A stretch of 64,000 bases of DNA from Artocarpus heterophyllus (GCA_025403435.1 CM046344.1:17949699-18013698), one strand, 5' to 3'; shown: positions 11,471-23,594, counted from the stretch's first letter. Made by a program: numbers and translations. The notes: generated by a model not told the origin, from the letters alone.

Positions 11471-12436
11471 TAGGGAGTTGAAAATTTTTGCAAAAAAGGT
11501 GTAGTTTTCAGTGCAGTTTTAATTTTATTTTTGGGACAATTCTGAGAAACATTAAATTTGGATATGACTAGAAATATGAAGAATTCGATTCATACGGGAT
11601 TGAAGACTTGAAGATAGGCATTACATGAAGAATGATAGAGCTTGAGGATTCAAGGATGAAAAATCGATAATATGTTTCGATTATTCTCTTGTAATCTTTG
11701 TTTTCTATTCTCTATGGTGGAACCATAATATTACGATTATTATTATTTTGCTTGTAGCTTTGCTTGATTGCTTTGCTTGTATGTATTATAATATGATTTG
11801 CCATGTATATTGATAACATGTCATATAGAATAGGGAGTGCCGCTCATATTAAAATTGTTCATGCATGTCTTTTTAAAATAAAACCTTGATTTCAAAAGAT
11901 TGAGTGGGAGAAGGTTTTCAAAGAGAAGACCTAAGGCCTCCATCGTTGGAATATATGAAGAACATGGTGGTCCCAACTCCTAGAAAGGGATTTCTATCAT
12001 GTATCAGATTGGATCTCTGAGAAGATAATGTATTTTAGCATGATTTATGGTTGCACATCCCTAGGTGGTGATTATAAATTATGGATAAAATGTTGAAATG
12101 ATGGTTATACACTCATGTTAATTTTATTATTAACCATCCCTAGGAGCTCTGTTAATAAAATTAATGGCCAAAAAAATGATTATTAATATATGCTGGATCA
12201 TACGGGTCCTGGATGACATATATTAATCAGGAGCGGATCCGTATTTCTAATTGAGTTTGGCATGACTCCCCCAGGAGCTTGTTGAATTCTGAGTTGGGAA
12301 TTATCGTTGTAAGGTTGTAATATTTTCAAAGTTTTGATACATAAACACATTTGTATGACTGTGTTATCTTACTAAATTATTGTTACATGTTTGCTTATGT
12401 TTGGTATATGATTCTTTATTGTAGATTACCTTTTTG

Positions 12437-14685
12437 ATGAGTTCTTGGGACACTTATTAAAGAATGGGATTTTATCCCATTTGACTACGTCGGGCACTCC
12501 GTAGTAGAATGACGTAGTGGAGAAAAAGAATAGGACTTTATTAGACATGGTAAGGTCCATGATGAGTCATTCATTATTGCCTTTATCTTTTTGGGGATAT
12601 GTACTACAAACCGCATGTTATCTTTTGAACAATGTACCTTCAAAATTGATCCCTAAAACTCCTCACGAGTTATGGACAGACAGGAAGACATCCTTAAACC
12701 ATATTCACACATGGGGATGTCTGGGTCATGTCCTGTCTAAGGATGCGAATAAGTTGAAAGCACATTCGGAAGTTTGCACATTTGTAGGATATCCAAAAGG
12801 GACTAAAGGAGTTTATTTTTATAACCCAAAGGAAAATAAAGTCATAGTTTCTACTAATGCAACTTCCTTAAGGAGAGTTACATGGACGACTTTAAGCCTC
12901 GAAGCAAAGTGGTGCTTGAGGAGTTAAGGAGTGATCCAATCACTCTGGAGGTTTCGAATGAAACCGTTTCGATTAGTGTAGAAAGACCAAATGAACCCAA
13001 ATAACAACCTAAGGGGCTTCGGCGTAGTGGGAGGATAGGGTGTCAACCCGAGAGGTATATGTTCTATGCTGAGGCCTGTTTGGCTGAACCAAATATACAT
13101 GATAGAGATCCTTACACTTAAGCAGAGGCTATGGAGGATGTTGATTTGAAACTATTTACAGAGGCCATGAACACGTAGATGAAGTCTATGGAGACTAATC
13201 AGGTTTAGGAGCTTGTGGATCTTCCCAAAGGGATAAAACCCATAGGATGTAAGTGGATCTACAAGAGAAAAAGAGGAGTGGATGGAAAGATCGAAACCTT
13301 TAAGGCTAGACTGGTAGCTAAGGGTTATACGCAAAAGGAAGGAATCGATTATGAGGAAACCTTTTCACCTATAGCCATGCTTAAATCCATCCGGATTCTC
13401 TTGTCCATAGTTGCTGCTCTCAACTACAAGATTTTGCATATGGATGTCAAGATGGCTTTTCTGAATGGCTATCTTGATGAGTCCATTTACATGGAACAAC
13501 CAGACGAGTTCAAGGTCAAGGGTCAAGAGGGTAAGGTTTGTAAGCTACAAAAGTCAATTTATAGACTTAAGCAGGCTTCTCATTCTTGGAACATAAGATT
13601 GGATTAGGTGATCAAGACTTATGGGTTCTCACAAAACGTGGATGAGCCATGTGTTTACAAACACAATAAGAATGTGAAGGTGGTTTTTCTATTGCTCTAT
13701 GTAGATGACATTTTGCTAATTGGTAATGACGTTGGGGCATTCTCATCGGTCAAATTATAATTGACCAAGCAGTTTGACATGAAGGACTTGGGTGAGGCTA
13801 ATTTTATTCTCGGCATCCAGATCTTTTGGGATAGGAAGAACAAAATGGTAGCTTTGTCACAAGCCAGCTACATAGATAAAATTCTCAGGAGGTTTGCATG
13901 TAGGATTCCAAGAAAGGCAGGCAACCATCTAGATCTAGAATCACTCTTTCTAAGAAAGACTCTTCAAAGTCTGAGGAAGAAAGAGAATACATGAAGAATG
14001 TGCCTTATGCTTCGACAGTGGGTAGTCTAATATATGCCATGCTTTGCACATGACTGGATATTTATTATGCGGTCAGGATTGTAAGTCGATTTCAGGCAGA
14101 TCCAGGACTGACCACTGGGTTACGGTTAAGCATATATTCAAGTACCTGAAAAAGACTCGAGGGTATATGCTTGTGTATTCGGGTGAGGACTTGACTCCTC
14201 CAGAATATACTAACTCAGATTTTCAATCCTGTCTGGATTCTAGGAAATCTACTTCAGCTTTTGTGTTTACTCTGGGCGGCGGTGCCATCAGTTGGAGAAG
14301 TATGAAGCAAAATTGCACTTTGGATTCAACGATGGAGGCCGAGTATGTGGTAGCTAGTGATACTTTGAAAAAAGCAGTGTGGTTCTGCAAGTTCCTTGAG
14401 GATCTTGAGATAGTTTCTGGTATGGATAAGGTGGTATCATTGTACTATGATAACAGTGCGGCGGTAGCTAATGCTAAGGAACCAAAATTTCACAAGAAGA
14501 GCAAGCATATTGATCGAAAGTATTATGTGATAAAGGACTTCGTTGAGGGCAGGCATGTCACGGTGTGCAAAATTACGTCAGAGGACAATTTAGCTGATTC
14601 ATTCACAAAGACACTTACTGGGAGAGTCTTTGAGAGGCATGTCGAAGCTATGGGGATGCGAGATTTGTCATATTTACTCACTTAG
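12437..14685 (+). pseudogene. Copia B pol remnant: integrase end, reverse transcriptase, RNase H
   Basis: The remnant starts in the integrase core (DEFLGHLLKNGILS, then paired TAG codons at 12502-12507, then NDVVEKKNRTLLDMVRSMM and HELWTDRKTSLNHIHTWGC). RT follows, with WIYKRKRGVDGKIETFKARLVAKG, the LHMDVKMAFLNG motif and the LLYVDDILLIGND active site near 13690-13730. RNase H is the best-kept part (14044-14685), with STMEAEYVVAS, LYYDNSAAV and SKHIDRKYYV. Stops interrupt the chain in the linker before RT, after SWNIRLD (about 13605) and before the LTKQFDMKDLG block (about 13757), and there are frame changes near 12900 and 14000. Most stops are TAG, as expected from C-to-T decay of methylated DNA. 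Gag, protease and the integrase HHCC finger are not recognisable. It is non-functional. Confidence 0.9.
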
Positions 14686-14699
14686 TGCAAGTGAGAGAT

Positions 14700-16732
14700 T
14701 GTTAGACGTGTATGCCCTAAGGAGTAAAAATATAATATATTTTTGGAGACATTTTTATCAATAAAGAATTCATTTATTGTTTATATACCAAATCTTGTCC
14801 TCTTTACGTTCATATTTGTTGAATGTATATTAAGCAAACAATAGTCTGAGACTGTCAGTCTAAACCTTTAAGAATTGGGCATATGATGGATAGATTATGC
14901 AGAAGACACAATTCTTAAGGTGACGGCCTAAATCATAAGATCCGCAATCGAGGGAATAAAGTTGGGCGCTTTATTTATGTAAAGATTGTTATGTTGTCTA
15001 TATCCCTATTGGGAGATGGTTTGTCTTGGCCATCAGAGGTGGACTCCATGAATAGAAACACTGGCACGTTGTCATAGGTAATGACGTGTTGGATCGGGAC
15101 ATAAAGTGAATTGATTTAGATTAATAATTCTGTCTCTACAAATCGATTCACTTTAGACAATCATTTGTATTGTATCTTAATCCTGAGATGAATAGTGGGC
15201 CCGTTGTCTTGACTTGTGTCTTTTGATATACCAAAGGGTGACCCCCACATTTTAATAGTGGCATGAATGCCGGTACGTTGGAGGCATGACTATTGATAGC
15301 GTAGACCTATTATTCATAGATATGGAATCCATAGCTCCTCTTTAAGAGTAGTGATATCCTCTTATATGCGTTATCCTGTAATTGAAAAACTAGAGCGCTC
15401 AACCATTTGGATACATAGGTGTAACCAAATGGTATATTATCTTTAGATGGTAAGTTTTTCGATGGTGAGATAATGGAATGTAAGATAAAAATAATCGGGA
15501 AGGTAAGACATAACTTGTCCTTAAGCCAATTATGGATAATCTTATGTAGATATGATACACTATGACATGTCATGGAGACTTAGCTATATGGGCTTCGTAA
15601 TTCTATATAGTTTGAGAATGCAGCTCTAAGCTTTTAGTAGAGTAGCGTTGGAGTTGATAATTATGAAATGTATATCTGGGATACTGAGTTTTATAATTAT
15701 CGGGAGCTTGAACTAAATAGGTCTATTTGATCCCCTTTGCTAGCTCACAAAATCCTATCATGATACGGCGTACTTTTTCAATAATTAGTGACTTATGTTA
15801 AATTTATTAGATTGGTTGAAATTCGAAAGAATCAAATAATTCATGTCTGTTTATCAGTTGAATTAATTTTGTGACAAAATTAATTCAAGATAAACTTATT
15901 GAATTATTAGGACTAGATAATTCTTGTCTATTTATCAGTTGATTTAATTTTGAATAAATTAAATCAAGATAAACTTGTAGAATTATTAGAAATTCATTTA
16001 TTTTCCTAGAGGTTATCTAGATAAAGTTTTTTTTAATTAGATAACTTTTCTATTGGATTATTTGAATTAAAACTGAGACTTTATCCTATAGAATCTCGGG
16101 TAAAAAATAAAAGATTCGCTGAGATTTTTTTTCGACAGTTCGATATGCCGATCCTCAAGTTCGGTCTGCCGCTGGGGCAAGTTCGGCCTACCTATTAGAT
16201 AGATCTGCCTGCCTATGCGCGAAAAAAAATTCATGCGTTTTCACGCGAATTTCATCAGATATTGTTCCGAATTTGATTTTGATTCAAATTTTTGAGACCT
16301 TATCTGATAAGGACTGACCCTAGACCCAACCTCTATAAATAGGGAGTAAATCTCATAAGTTATTTAGATTAATTGAGAGATTAAGAGTGATACTTTGCTA
16401 GTGAGAATCTGAAACTCACTGAGAGTTCTTGTTCACAAATAACGAACACTAGCTTTGGGTTCTCTTAATTGGTTGGAAGGAGAGTCACCTGGAGGAAGAG
16501 CTGTACATGTGAGCCCACACTCGCTCCGATCGTGGATAGAGAATAGCAAAGAAGGCCGGTTGGTTGAGGTCCTTCTGGAACGTTACTTCTCTTCACTGAT
16601 TGCAGAAGCTTTTCGGCACACAGAGGTTAGTAAGATCTGGTTAATTTATTCATACAGCATGTCAAACTTGTGTTTTGAAAAATACTCTGATATAAAATTT
16701 TTAAAATTCTGCTGCGTACTATTTTTCCAACA
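14700..16732 (+). repeat. Copia B 3' LTR
   Basis: It starts TGTTAGACGTG after the polypurine tract and ends CCAACA at 16732, giving 2033 bp. It matches the two halves of the 5' LTR and the solo LTR at 32622-46028. A TATA box is at 16334-16341, and an array of TTCGGTCTGCCG/TTCGGCCTACC-type motifs lies at about 16137-16210. Confidence 0.85.
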
Positions 16733-18706
16733 CATCTTCCTTTCTTCATCTTCTTCTCTGCTTCATTTCTCCTCATACGATAGCCACCATACCAAGAGAA
16801 ACCCAAGAGACCAAACCTCAAATCTCACCCATTTTTCAACAGAAATCACATAAACTTCATCCTAGCAACTCATAGATCAAGGAAACTTAAAGATATTCAG
16901 GATCAAACAACACTGTTAAACTAAGTTTTGAGGTTAGATTTCTAAAACTTTAAATTTGATTTTAAGTTGTATTTTGGTATGAAGATTGTGAAATATATGT
17001 TTTCGATGTTTATAGATGATTATGTATTGCTTATATAAATTTTTTAAGTTTAAAAAGTTATTAGGAAACTAAGAGTTTGATTAAATGGCTTAGAAAACGA
17101 ATTCTGGGTTCTCTGTGAAAGATTTTCAGGTGAAAAACGACATGTCATTTTCACAAAACTACATGTCGTTTTTCACACAGGAATTTAATAAAAATGAGCT
17201 CAAGTGGGATTCAAACCCCTAACCTCAAGAACAAATAAAAGGAGGATCAAACCACTAGATCAAGGGTAATCATTTGATAATTTTTGTTTCAGAAATCATA
17301 AATAGTTTTCTATAAAGTTTGTAATTTCAAATAATTTTATTTTAATAAATATCCAACTTTTTAATTATTTTAATCATAAATATTTTAAAATCGTATTATT
17401 TGTTTTAAAAATTCATTTTCACATATTTCATACCAAAATAAAATCGTATATTTTAATTTTATTGTTATTTTATAATTTACTAAAATTAAGTTTGAAAAGT
17501 GATATTTACAATTTTAGTACATGGCACACTAATAAAAATAAATGATAAATTGACATAAATTTTAGTACATTAGTATAATTATTTTATAGGTTTCATGATA
17601 ACGGCATACTTGGAGCTTATGTGGTGAATTGTATAAGCTGAAAATTATCAGTGGATATTTGTAAAGAGGTAGGGATTCTATTACTCATCTTTTGTGAGAT
17701 TTTAGTAAATTAAAATTTGGTTATTTTATGTTGCAAGATATGTATATGATATTTTGAATGTATATGATTATATCTATAACATGATGATATAGAACTCATC
17801 TTGTATTTTACAGCAAGGAATATAATAATTTGACACATGTTGTAAATTGAGAAGCATAGTTAGGAAAACTAACTATAAATAATGATTGAATATAGAGGAA
17901 TGGTGAGACGTGAAGATGACAGTGGTTATGTCCTTGGACAAGAATACCCTGAAAGGTAAAATAGGAGGAGGTGATGATGATCCCTTAGGTCGAAAGTCCT
18001 AGAACGCACTGTACAGGAATCAACGTGGTGAGAACTCGGGGCTTGATGTCCCCTCATCGGAACACCCTTGGAATGTTTGAAGGGTGGTCAAGCGCACTCA
18101 TTTGGGTTTTGATGAGTTAAATGATACTATACTGAATGTGGATACCTAAGAATAATAAGGAATTATAATATTTGTATATATGTATATGTATGAAACTCGG
18201 TAATGATTAACTATGATATCCATGAAATATGATCATAATAAATCTCATAATCTAGATAATGAGGAAAACTAACTAACCATGTAGATTTAATGTGGTAATG
18301 AATAAAACCTTAAGGTAAGTAATGGTTATTGGGCATGTCGATGCTCATCCCTATTATATTTACATCTCTTAGGTAGAATTTAGTACAACCTATCTGATGA
18401 AGAATAAGCATCTACACTGTTGATTACGTGTTGGACGAACTTTGTTTATTTGTAACTCATCTAGACCATGTAAGATTCGTATTACTTTTATGGTGGCTGT
18501 GTTAAGTTATTTGGAAAATTGTAATATGGTGATGATGACTGTATTTTAATATTTGGTGCTACGCTAAAACTGTGGTTTGTATTTGAAGTTTATTTTTATT
18601 TCTGTTTATTTTCAAAGACCCATGGGCATTATTATCTTGAATGTTTTTGTATTTAAGTTTGTTTTTATTTATTCAATACTTGTAACCCCCACAAAAGGGC
18701 GTTACA
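16733..18706 (-). repeat. LTR X1, right piece, ending GGCGTTACA
   Basis: This continues LTR X1 beyond the copia insertion. It matches LTR X3 (6115-8513) in the same orientation over its last ~1.1 kb, including the blocks 'gaagcatagttaggaaaact', 'aggtaaaataggagga' and 'gaactcggggcttgatgtc'. It ends at the terminus GGCGTTACA (18706). In element orientation it starts TGTAACGCCC, like plant chromovirus LTRs. A tRNA-like stretch (17187-17260, - strand) with a GGTTTGAATCC B-box-like motif is embedded. The ORF at 16455-16853 crosses the copia LTR/X1 junction and is not a gene. Confidence 0.7.
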
Positions 18707-19045
18707 TATAACTTTTTTTTGTCTTTTTCTTTCCTTTTCTTTATAGTTTAATAAAAAAGTCGTTTGTCAAAAGGAAAATTTACCCAGCATTTAAATGTGA
18801 TACTAACATAGACATCCAAAAAAAAAAAAAAGTGTTCCCAGCCAAACAATAGTGACTTCAATATTGACATTTGACATTAAGAAAATATTTGTGGTTATTA
18901 AAATTTTTCCTCCATTTTTTTTGTCTTTTTTCTTTCCCCTTTCTTTGTAGTTTAATGAAAAGGTAGTTTGTCAAAAGGAAGAATTTACCCAGCACATGTG
19001 GTACTAACATGGACGTAAAAAAAAATGTGGTACTAACATTGATGT
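18707..19045. repeat. Host tandem duplication (~190-bp unit), first unit split by nest 1
   Basis: Two units share 'tagtttaat(a/g)aaaa', 'gtttgtcaaaaggaa', 'tttacccagca' and 'tactaacat(a/g)gac' (18747-18815 and 18948-19013). The end of each unit ('caatattgacatttgac', 'gtggttatta') appears at about 3297-3336 and about 18862-18900. So unit 1 is 3287-3338 plus 18707-18846, interrupted by nest 1, and unit 2 is about 18847-19045, uninterrupted. Confidence 0.55.
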
Positions 19046-19141
19046 ATTTTAGAAAATCATAAAGGATTCAGCTTACCATAAAGTTTTACTCTCTTAGGAA
19101 TATAACTATTGCTACATATTTGGTGTTAAATTGGTAAGCAA

Positions 19142-19262
19142 AGGAGAGAGCAGCTTAGTTGGTTGTAAGTTCCTCCACCTCAATTATAGGTTGAGGGTTC
19201 AAGTTACGTTTAGCCCTACTCAAAAGTAATGGTATTTCCTCCTCCCCTTGTATAAAAAGAAA
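19142..19262 (+). repeat. SINE-like element, + copy of an inverted pair
   Basis: It has a tRNA-like A-box region (agcttagttggttg, 19152-19165) and a B-box-like motif (GGGTTCAAGTTA, 19195-19206), then ends CCTTGTATAAAAAG. A second copy lies in reverse at 19468-19585. Two copies sharing both box regions and the tail support a tRNA-derived SINE family. Confidence 0.55.
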
Positions 19263-19467
19263 ACAATTTGTAAAATTGGTAAGTTCCCTGAAGAAAAAAA
19301 AAATTGATAAAGAAAAGGATGTGGAGGAAATTAGTGACTCCAAGGTTAACATTAAAGAAAATATCTACCAATTTTTTGTTTGAAGGGAAAAAATATCTGC
19401 TGTTATTATTTTTCTCTAACCTTACTGTCGTTACTTTCTAGGCATGACATTCAATATTATAAAAACT

Positions 19468-19585
19468 ATTTTTTTATACAAAGGAAGGGGGAATGCTACT
19501 ATTTTTAAGTGGGGTTTAACGTAACTTGAACCCTAAACCTATGGTTGAGGTGGAGAAACTTACAACTAACTAAATTGCCCTTACT
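19468..19585 (-). repeat. SINE-like element, - copy of an inverted pair
   Basis: The reverse complement reads 'ttagttagttgtaagtttct', 'ccacctcaaccatagg', 'agggttcaagttacgtt' and then 'ccttt(g)tataaaaa'. It matches the copy at 19142-19262 over nearly its whole length. About 205 bp separate the two arms. Confidence 0.55.
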
Positions 19586-19781
19586 TATCCATAAAAACTA
19601 TTTTGTGATGATAGGTAATTCTAGTATTTAGATATAGGGTGTTTGGATTCATTAAAGAAAAGAAATAAGGTGTTTGACACTTTTTTTCAAACCAATTGAA
19701 TTAATTGCTTTAAACCATAAACAATGTAAAGTTTATATGTGCTATATTATAAAACAAAAAAAACAACAATATAAAACTTTT

Positions 19782-20197
19782 AGGCCATCTCTAATATAAA
19801 TGTTAATATTATATTTGCCACCAAAAAGTACAAAAATAACATATTTAATGTGTTATTTTATTTTACGTTCTAATGCATAATGCTTTTTACAATGTCATAT
19901 TTGTCTTTTGCCATAATTACTAAACCTTAAAACTTGTAAAAGTAAACTTCTAATATTAAAATAGTTAAAAAGTAAGACAATTGTAATTATTAAAGCAAAA
20001 AAGTCAATATATCAACCAATAAGAATTAAATGCTAAATTTATTATTTTATAAATTTGATAGCAAATTTGCCATCAAGTTAAGCATATTATAAATTTAGTA
20101 TTAATAATGGTATTGTATTAGAGAGAGTTTCTTTACACTCTAATATCAAATTTATTATTGACATATTAATTTAATATTGTATTAAAAATGCTCTTAC
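19782..20197. mobile_element. MITE family M1, copy 1
   Basis: The ends are imperfect inverted repeats: 'ggccatctctaatataaatgtta' on the left, and 'gtaagagcatttttaataca' as the reverse complement of the right end. The interior is AT-rich and non-coding. Copies occur at 48365-54370 (split by a LINE) and 54447-54820. The superfamily is not decided; the GAGCATCTCCAAT-type termini are common in plant MITEs. Confidence 0.65.
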
Positions 20198-21360
20198 ATA
20201 TCATAATATCCAAATCAAAAGTTTTGGTTCAAACGAATGTGACAAACAACTTATTAAAAACATCAGTATTTTATTTGGGAAAAATTTGTGGTGGAGTGTA
20301 TTAATATTCTCCACCGATGGAGTACTCGATGAAGACCGTTGGACGATAATCAAATGGACAGTATGAAATGAGCTCACAACCTGACAAGTACTCTTGGTTG
20401 TCAGAAATAAGTAACATACACAAAATACAAAAAAAAAAATGAGGGAAAAAAAAACTCATCTGTCTCACCTCCGGTAGGCTCTCCGATGAGAATTAATCAA
20501 ATCTCCTTTGGGTCAGGTCTATCGACGTTGCAAAATCGAGATGTTGTCTTCATCGAGCTCCGGCGGAGGAGGAGAAGAAAATCTATCTCCATAGGCTTTG
20601 GCCCATCTGCATCATAAAAGTAATTGATCGTAGTCATCATCGAGCTCCGGAGGAAGAGAAAAAAAATCATATCTCCATCGTCCTCAGCCCGTCCACATCA
20701 CAACGTTTGGTTGTCGTCATCGTCAAGCTACGGCGAATAAGGGCGTTTTTAGTATCCCCACCGACTATAAATCTTCACTAGCCTCTTCCCATACCTGTGC
20801 TCGCCCTCCTTCTTCACAATCGAATTTTGATGGCCGCGACTGACGACACCTGCTTATCCATCTGCTTCGTCAAAGTTTGCCTCGATCGTACGGATCGCGA
20901 CGAAGCCGTCAATGCCGATGGTGGAGCTGGGCCCGTTGGTGGCTTTTGGGAGAGGCGGTGGCTATGGGTTGCAACCGACACTTGTCTTTTTCAATTTTTT
21001 TGATTGATTATTTTCTCTTGAAATAATGGTTTTATTTTTATTTTAATTGTATTCAGATTTTCATTGGGTGTGGACGAGTCTATGTACACCTTTACTGAGA
21101 TTAGATCTTGGCCTCTAGGGGATAGAAACGCTCCCACCATAGTTGCCCCCTTTATTTGGTTATGTTTACGCACTTTTACACGCCGATTCCCTAGAAAAAC
21201 TACAGAGGATTATTGTTCCTTGAATATTGTGCATATTTGGAACAATAAAAAATTAAACAATAAAAGACATGCTCTGTTTCGTTATTAAATACTTGACATT
21301 TTATTTGATAAAAAAAAAAGAGTCGACGAAAAAGTCTGTTTTCGGCTGAAAAGGGTTTTA
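20198..21360. other. Intergenic region with ~100-bp imperfect tandem repeat, no supported gene
   Basis: The block 'tcatcgagctccgg(c/a)gga' followed by 'ga(a)gaaaa' and 'atctccat' occurs at about 20551-20600 and again at about 20637-20680, with a weaker third start near 20720. Short ORFs (20797-21003, 21064-21288) have no family resemblance that I recognise. It may be an old transposon end or a captured gene fragment. Confidence 0.35.
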
Positions 21361-21368
21361 ATAGTTCT

Positions 21369-21570
21369 GAGCAATATACAATACAATAATGGACACTGCT
21401 GTACATTTTGATCGGATTTTGGCCCAATTCTCTCAATAAAAGCCAGTATAATATAATAATAAGCACTGTTATATATTTTGATTAGGATGTGGCCCGGCCC
21501 TTTTAACAGGGTAATAGGGTGGACCCCACCTGGTCCACCCTCGGGCCACAGCCCGATGGAAAAAAAAAAA
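21369..21570 (+). repeat. Retroposon-like repeat R1, copy 1, with internal tandem duplication and A tail
   Basis: The unit 'gcaatatacaatacaataat' followed by 'cactgctgtacattttgat' is repeated about 73 bp later in diverged form. The end (GGGCCACAGCCCGATGG followed by ten As, 21542-21569) matches the end of the repeat at 23046-23200 (GGGTCACAGCCCGATAAA). No coding potential is seen; the 146-aa frame on the opposite strand is not a gene. Confidence 0.4.
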
Positions 21571-22679
21571 GTTTTCCTACAATAATTGTACCGAAAGCTG
21601 ACCCTTTGTTTAATGGAAAAGAAAGATGAAATGTTGCATCTTATGCCAAGCATTTGAAAGCGACCTTTTGTTTGCATCTTCACGAGACACATGCCGCGGG
21701 CAAGCGAAACGAATCTGCAATGCAATTAGCTGTTTTTACAGGGGCTTTTCTACAGTCCTCACGTAAAAAATAAAAAGTAACAGAATGGTTGTTGAACTTA
21801 ATATTAGCATTGAAATTATGTAACATAGTTTTTGAATAATTAAATTTTTGTTGTTGCATCATTCTAATATGAATTGACATTAAAGTTTCATAACATAATG
21901 TTTGAATGAAATTTATTACTATTATGATAATCCAATATCGATGGACATTGTAAATATATAGCAAAGTTTTTAATGGCTAAAACATTTTTAGTGTTACGAC
22001 AATGAATATTGAGGTTATCTTATGTTTTTCTCTTTTACAACTATGTTGTAGGAACCTCTTATGGTAAGAGCTGTAGAAAAGGCATATGTATAATAATTAG
22101 CTATAAGTTTTCCTTAAATCTCATTATAATATAATAGAATATTAGTTGTAAAAAGGGATGGAAAAACAAAACAAAACAAGCCAATATACCATTCAATTAA
22201 GAGGATATGATCGTTTTGCAAACTAGTTATGTATAAGCCAGGATTTTGATACGAAATATATTTATGGTTAATTTTATAGCTATACTCATTGCACGCAGTG
22301 GTAGAACCAGACATTACTTTAGTGGGAGTACTATTAAAAAAACTAAAAAAAGTATTTTGTTAAACGAATAGATAGTTATATATTCTTATGATTGAGTGGT
22401 GGTATTATTATAATTTTTCTTGTAAGATAGAGACATAACATTTCTTAAGTATTTAATGGGGGCACATTTATAATTTTTATTACAAAATAAGAACAAATTT
22501 GCATTTTTTAAAAAGATTTTAAAACTAAAATATAATTTTTAAAAATTGAGATAAAACACGCGCTTTCACTCGATAGTACTTCTCTCCACCAGTGATTGCA
22601 CACATCTTAACCATAGAGAAAATACTATTAAAAGAATTTTGGTGGAATACATACACATATATATACATGACATATAAGA

Positions 22680-22862
22680 GACCATTTGGTATTGTTTTTA
22701 AAATAGGTGAAAATGTTTTTGTTTTAAAAAATAAGACATTGTATTGAGAGTTTTGAAAAATAAGAATTTTTTTAGAACTATGCTAAAAATGTTTTTAAAA
22801 TTTTTATCTTAAAAAATATGTGAAAATATTTTAAAAACAAAAACAAACAAATAAGAGGTTGT
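22680..22862. repeat. Possible MITE remnant
   Basis: It starts 'gaccatttggtattgttttt', and the right part mirrors it loosely ('aaaaacaaaaacaaacaaat'). The 'ccatttgg' start resembles the TAGGCCATTTGG element in P5CS intron 3. I see no clean duplication. Confidence 0.3.
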
Positions 22863-23045
22863 GAAAGAAGTTTGACAGAATTGTAATACGTAAGAACCTA
22901 ATGAGAGTATAGAAAAGTATGTATGGCATGTAACTATAGACCTACAAAAGTATGGATGGCAGTAACGGTAGACCTCCTTAAAATACTTACCAATGGAATC
23001 TGACAAAAACACAATGGTTTAAGAGACCTTGGTAAAATCTAATAA

Positions 23046-23200
23046 AACAGTATTACACATCTCGATTGGATTGTAGCTCGACTCTCTCAATGAGGTGGGC
23101 CTCACTCAATGAGTCCTACGAGACCTATTAGGTGGAGCCCATCTTATTGAGGGGATCGGGTCACAGCCCGATAAAAAAAAAAAAAAAAAAAAAAAAAAAG
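23046..23200 (+). repeat. Retroposon-like repeat R1, copy 2, with ~28-nt poly(A)
   Basis: It shares 'gat(t/g)ggat', 'ctctctcaat' and the GGGTCACAGCCCGAT end with the copy at 21369-21570, and carries a long A tail (23172-23199). The 9-mer atctaataa occurs on both sides (23037-23045 and 23208-23216), but 8 bp lie between the tail and the right copy, so the duplication is tentative. It is SINE-like, with no clear A or B box. Confidence 0.4.
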
Positions 23201-23594
23201 CTTTTCGATCTAATAACATGAAAGTTTTATACCGTAATTTAAACCTATTCCAAACACCCTAAATGATAGAGAGAGACACTGTCAGTTAGAGCTGTCACAT
23301 ACAATTCGCCACGTAGCAAGTTGTTGCGACGTTTTGTCACCAAAAAATCCAGGATTTGGATGCCAAGCACAAGAGGCTGGCCAACAAAATGGAAACAAGT
23401 TGTCCAATACCACACTAGCAACTGTACTGACTCAGTGTACCCAGGAATCCTCACAATTCACTAACCCACACAAACACACAACAAAAAATATATTAATATA
23501 ATAATAAAAAAAGGGAAAAGAAAAGAAAACAAAGAAAAATAAAAAAAGAGAAACGACGCCCATCTGACCAGCGGATCTCTGCTTTCTCGATTCC

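Larger units (their letters stand above)
3738..16732 (+). mobile_element. Degenerate Ty1/copia retrotransposon B, with nested LTR insertions in its 5' LTR
   Basis: The layout is: 5' LTR (3738-4624 plus 9606-10727), primer site for initiator tRNA-Met (10730-10742), a decayed internal region, polypurine tract AAGTGAGAGAT (14689-14699) and 3' LTR (14700-16732, 2033 bp). The 5' LTR is split by the 4981-bp block 4625-9605. Removing that block restores collinearity with the 3' LTR. The gag region and the first part of integrase are not recognisable. RT and RNase H carry many stops, so the copy cannot move by itself. The flanking 5-mers (tttct and catct) match at only 3 of 5 positions, fitting an old insertion. 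The RNase H end (SKHIDRKYY...MGMRDL) looks like the Tork/Angela lineage, but I am not certain. Confidence 0.85.

Noticed and set aside
16455..16853. 132-aa frame starting MGSLNWLEGESPGG
   Set aside because: It crosses the boundary between the copia 3' LTR and LTR X1, so it cannot be an ancestral gene.
17187..17260. A tRNA gene on the - strand
   Set aside because: There is a good B-box-like motif, but no cloverleaf that I can fold; it lies inside LTR X1 and is more likely SINE-derived.
21285..21725. 146-aa frame on the - strand
   Set aside because: It runs through a retroposon-like repeat and A/T runs, and shows no domain.
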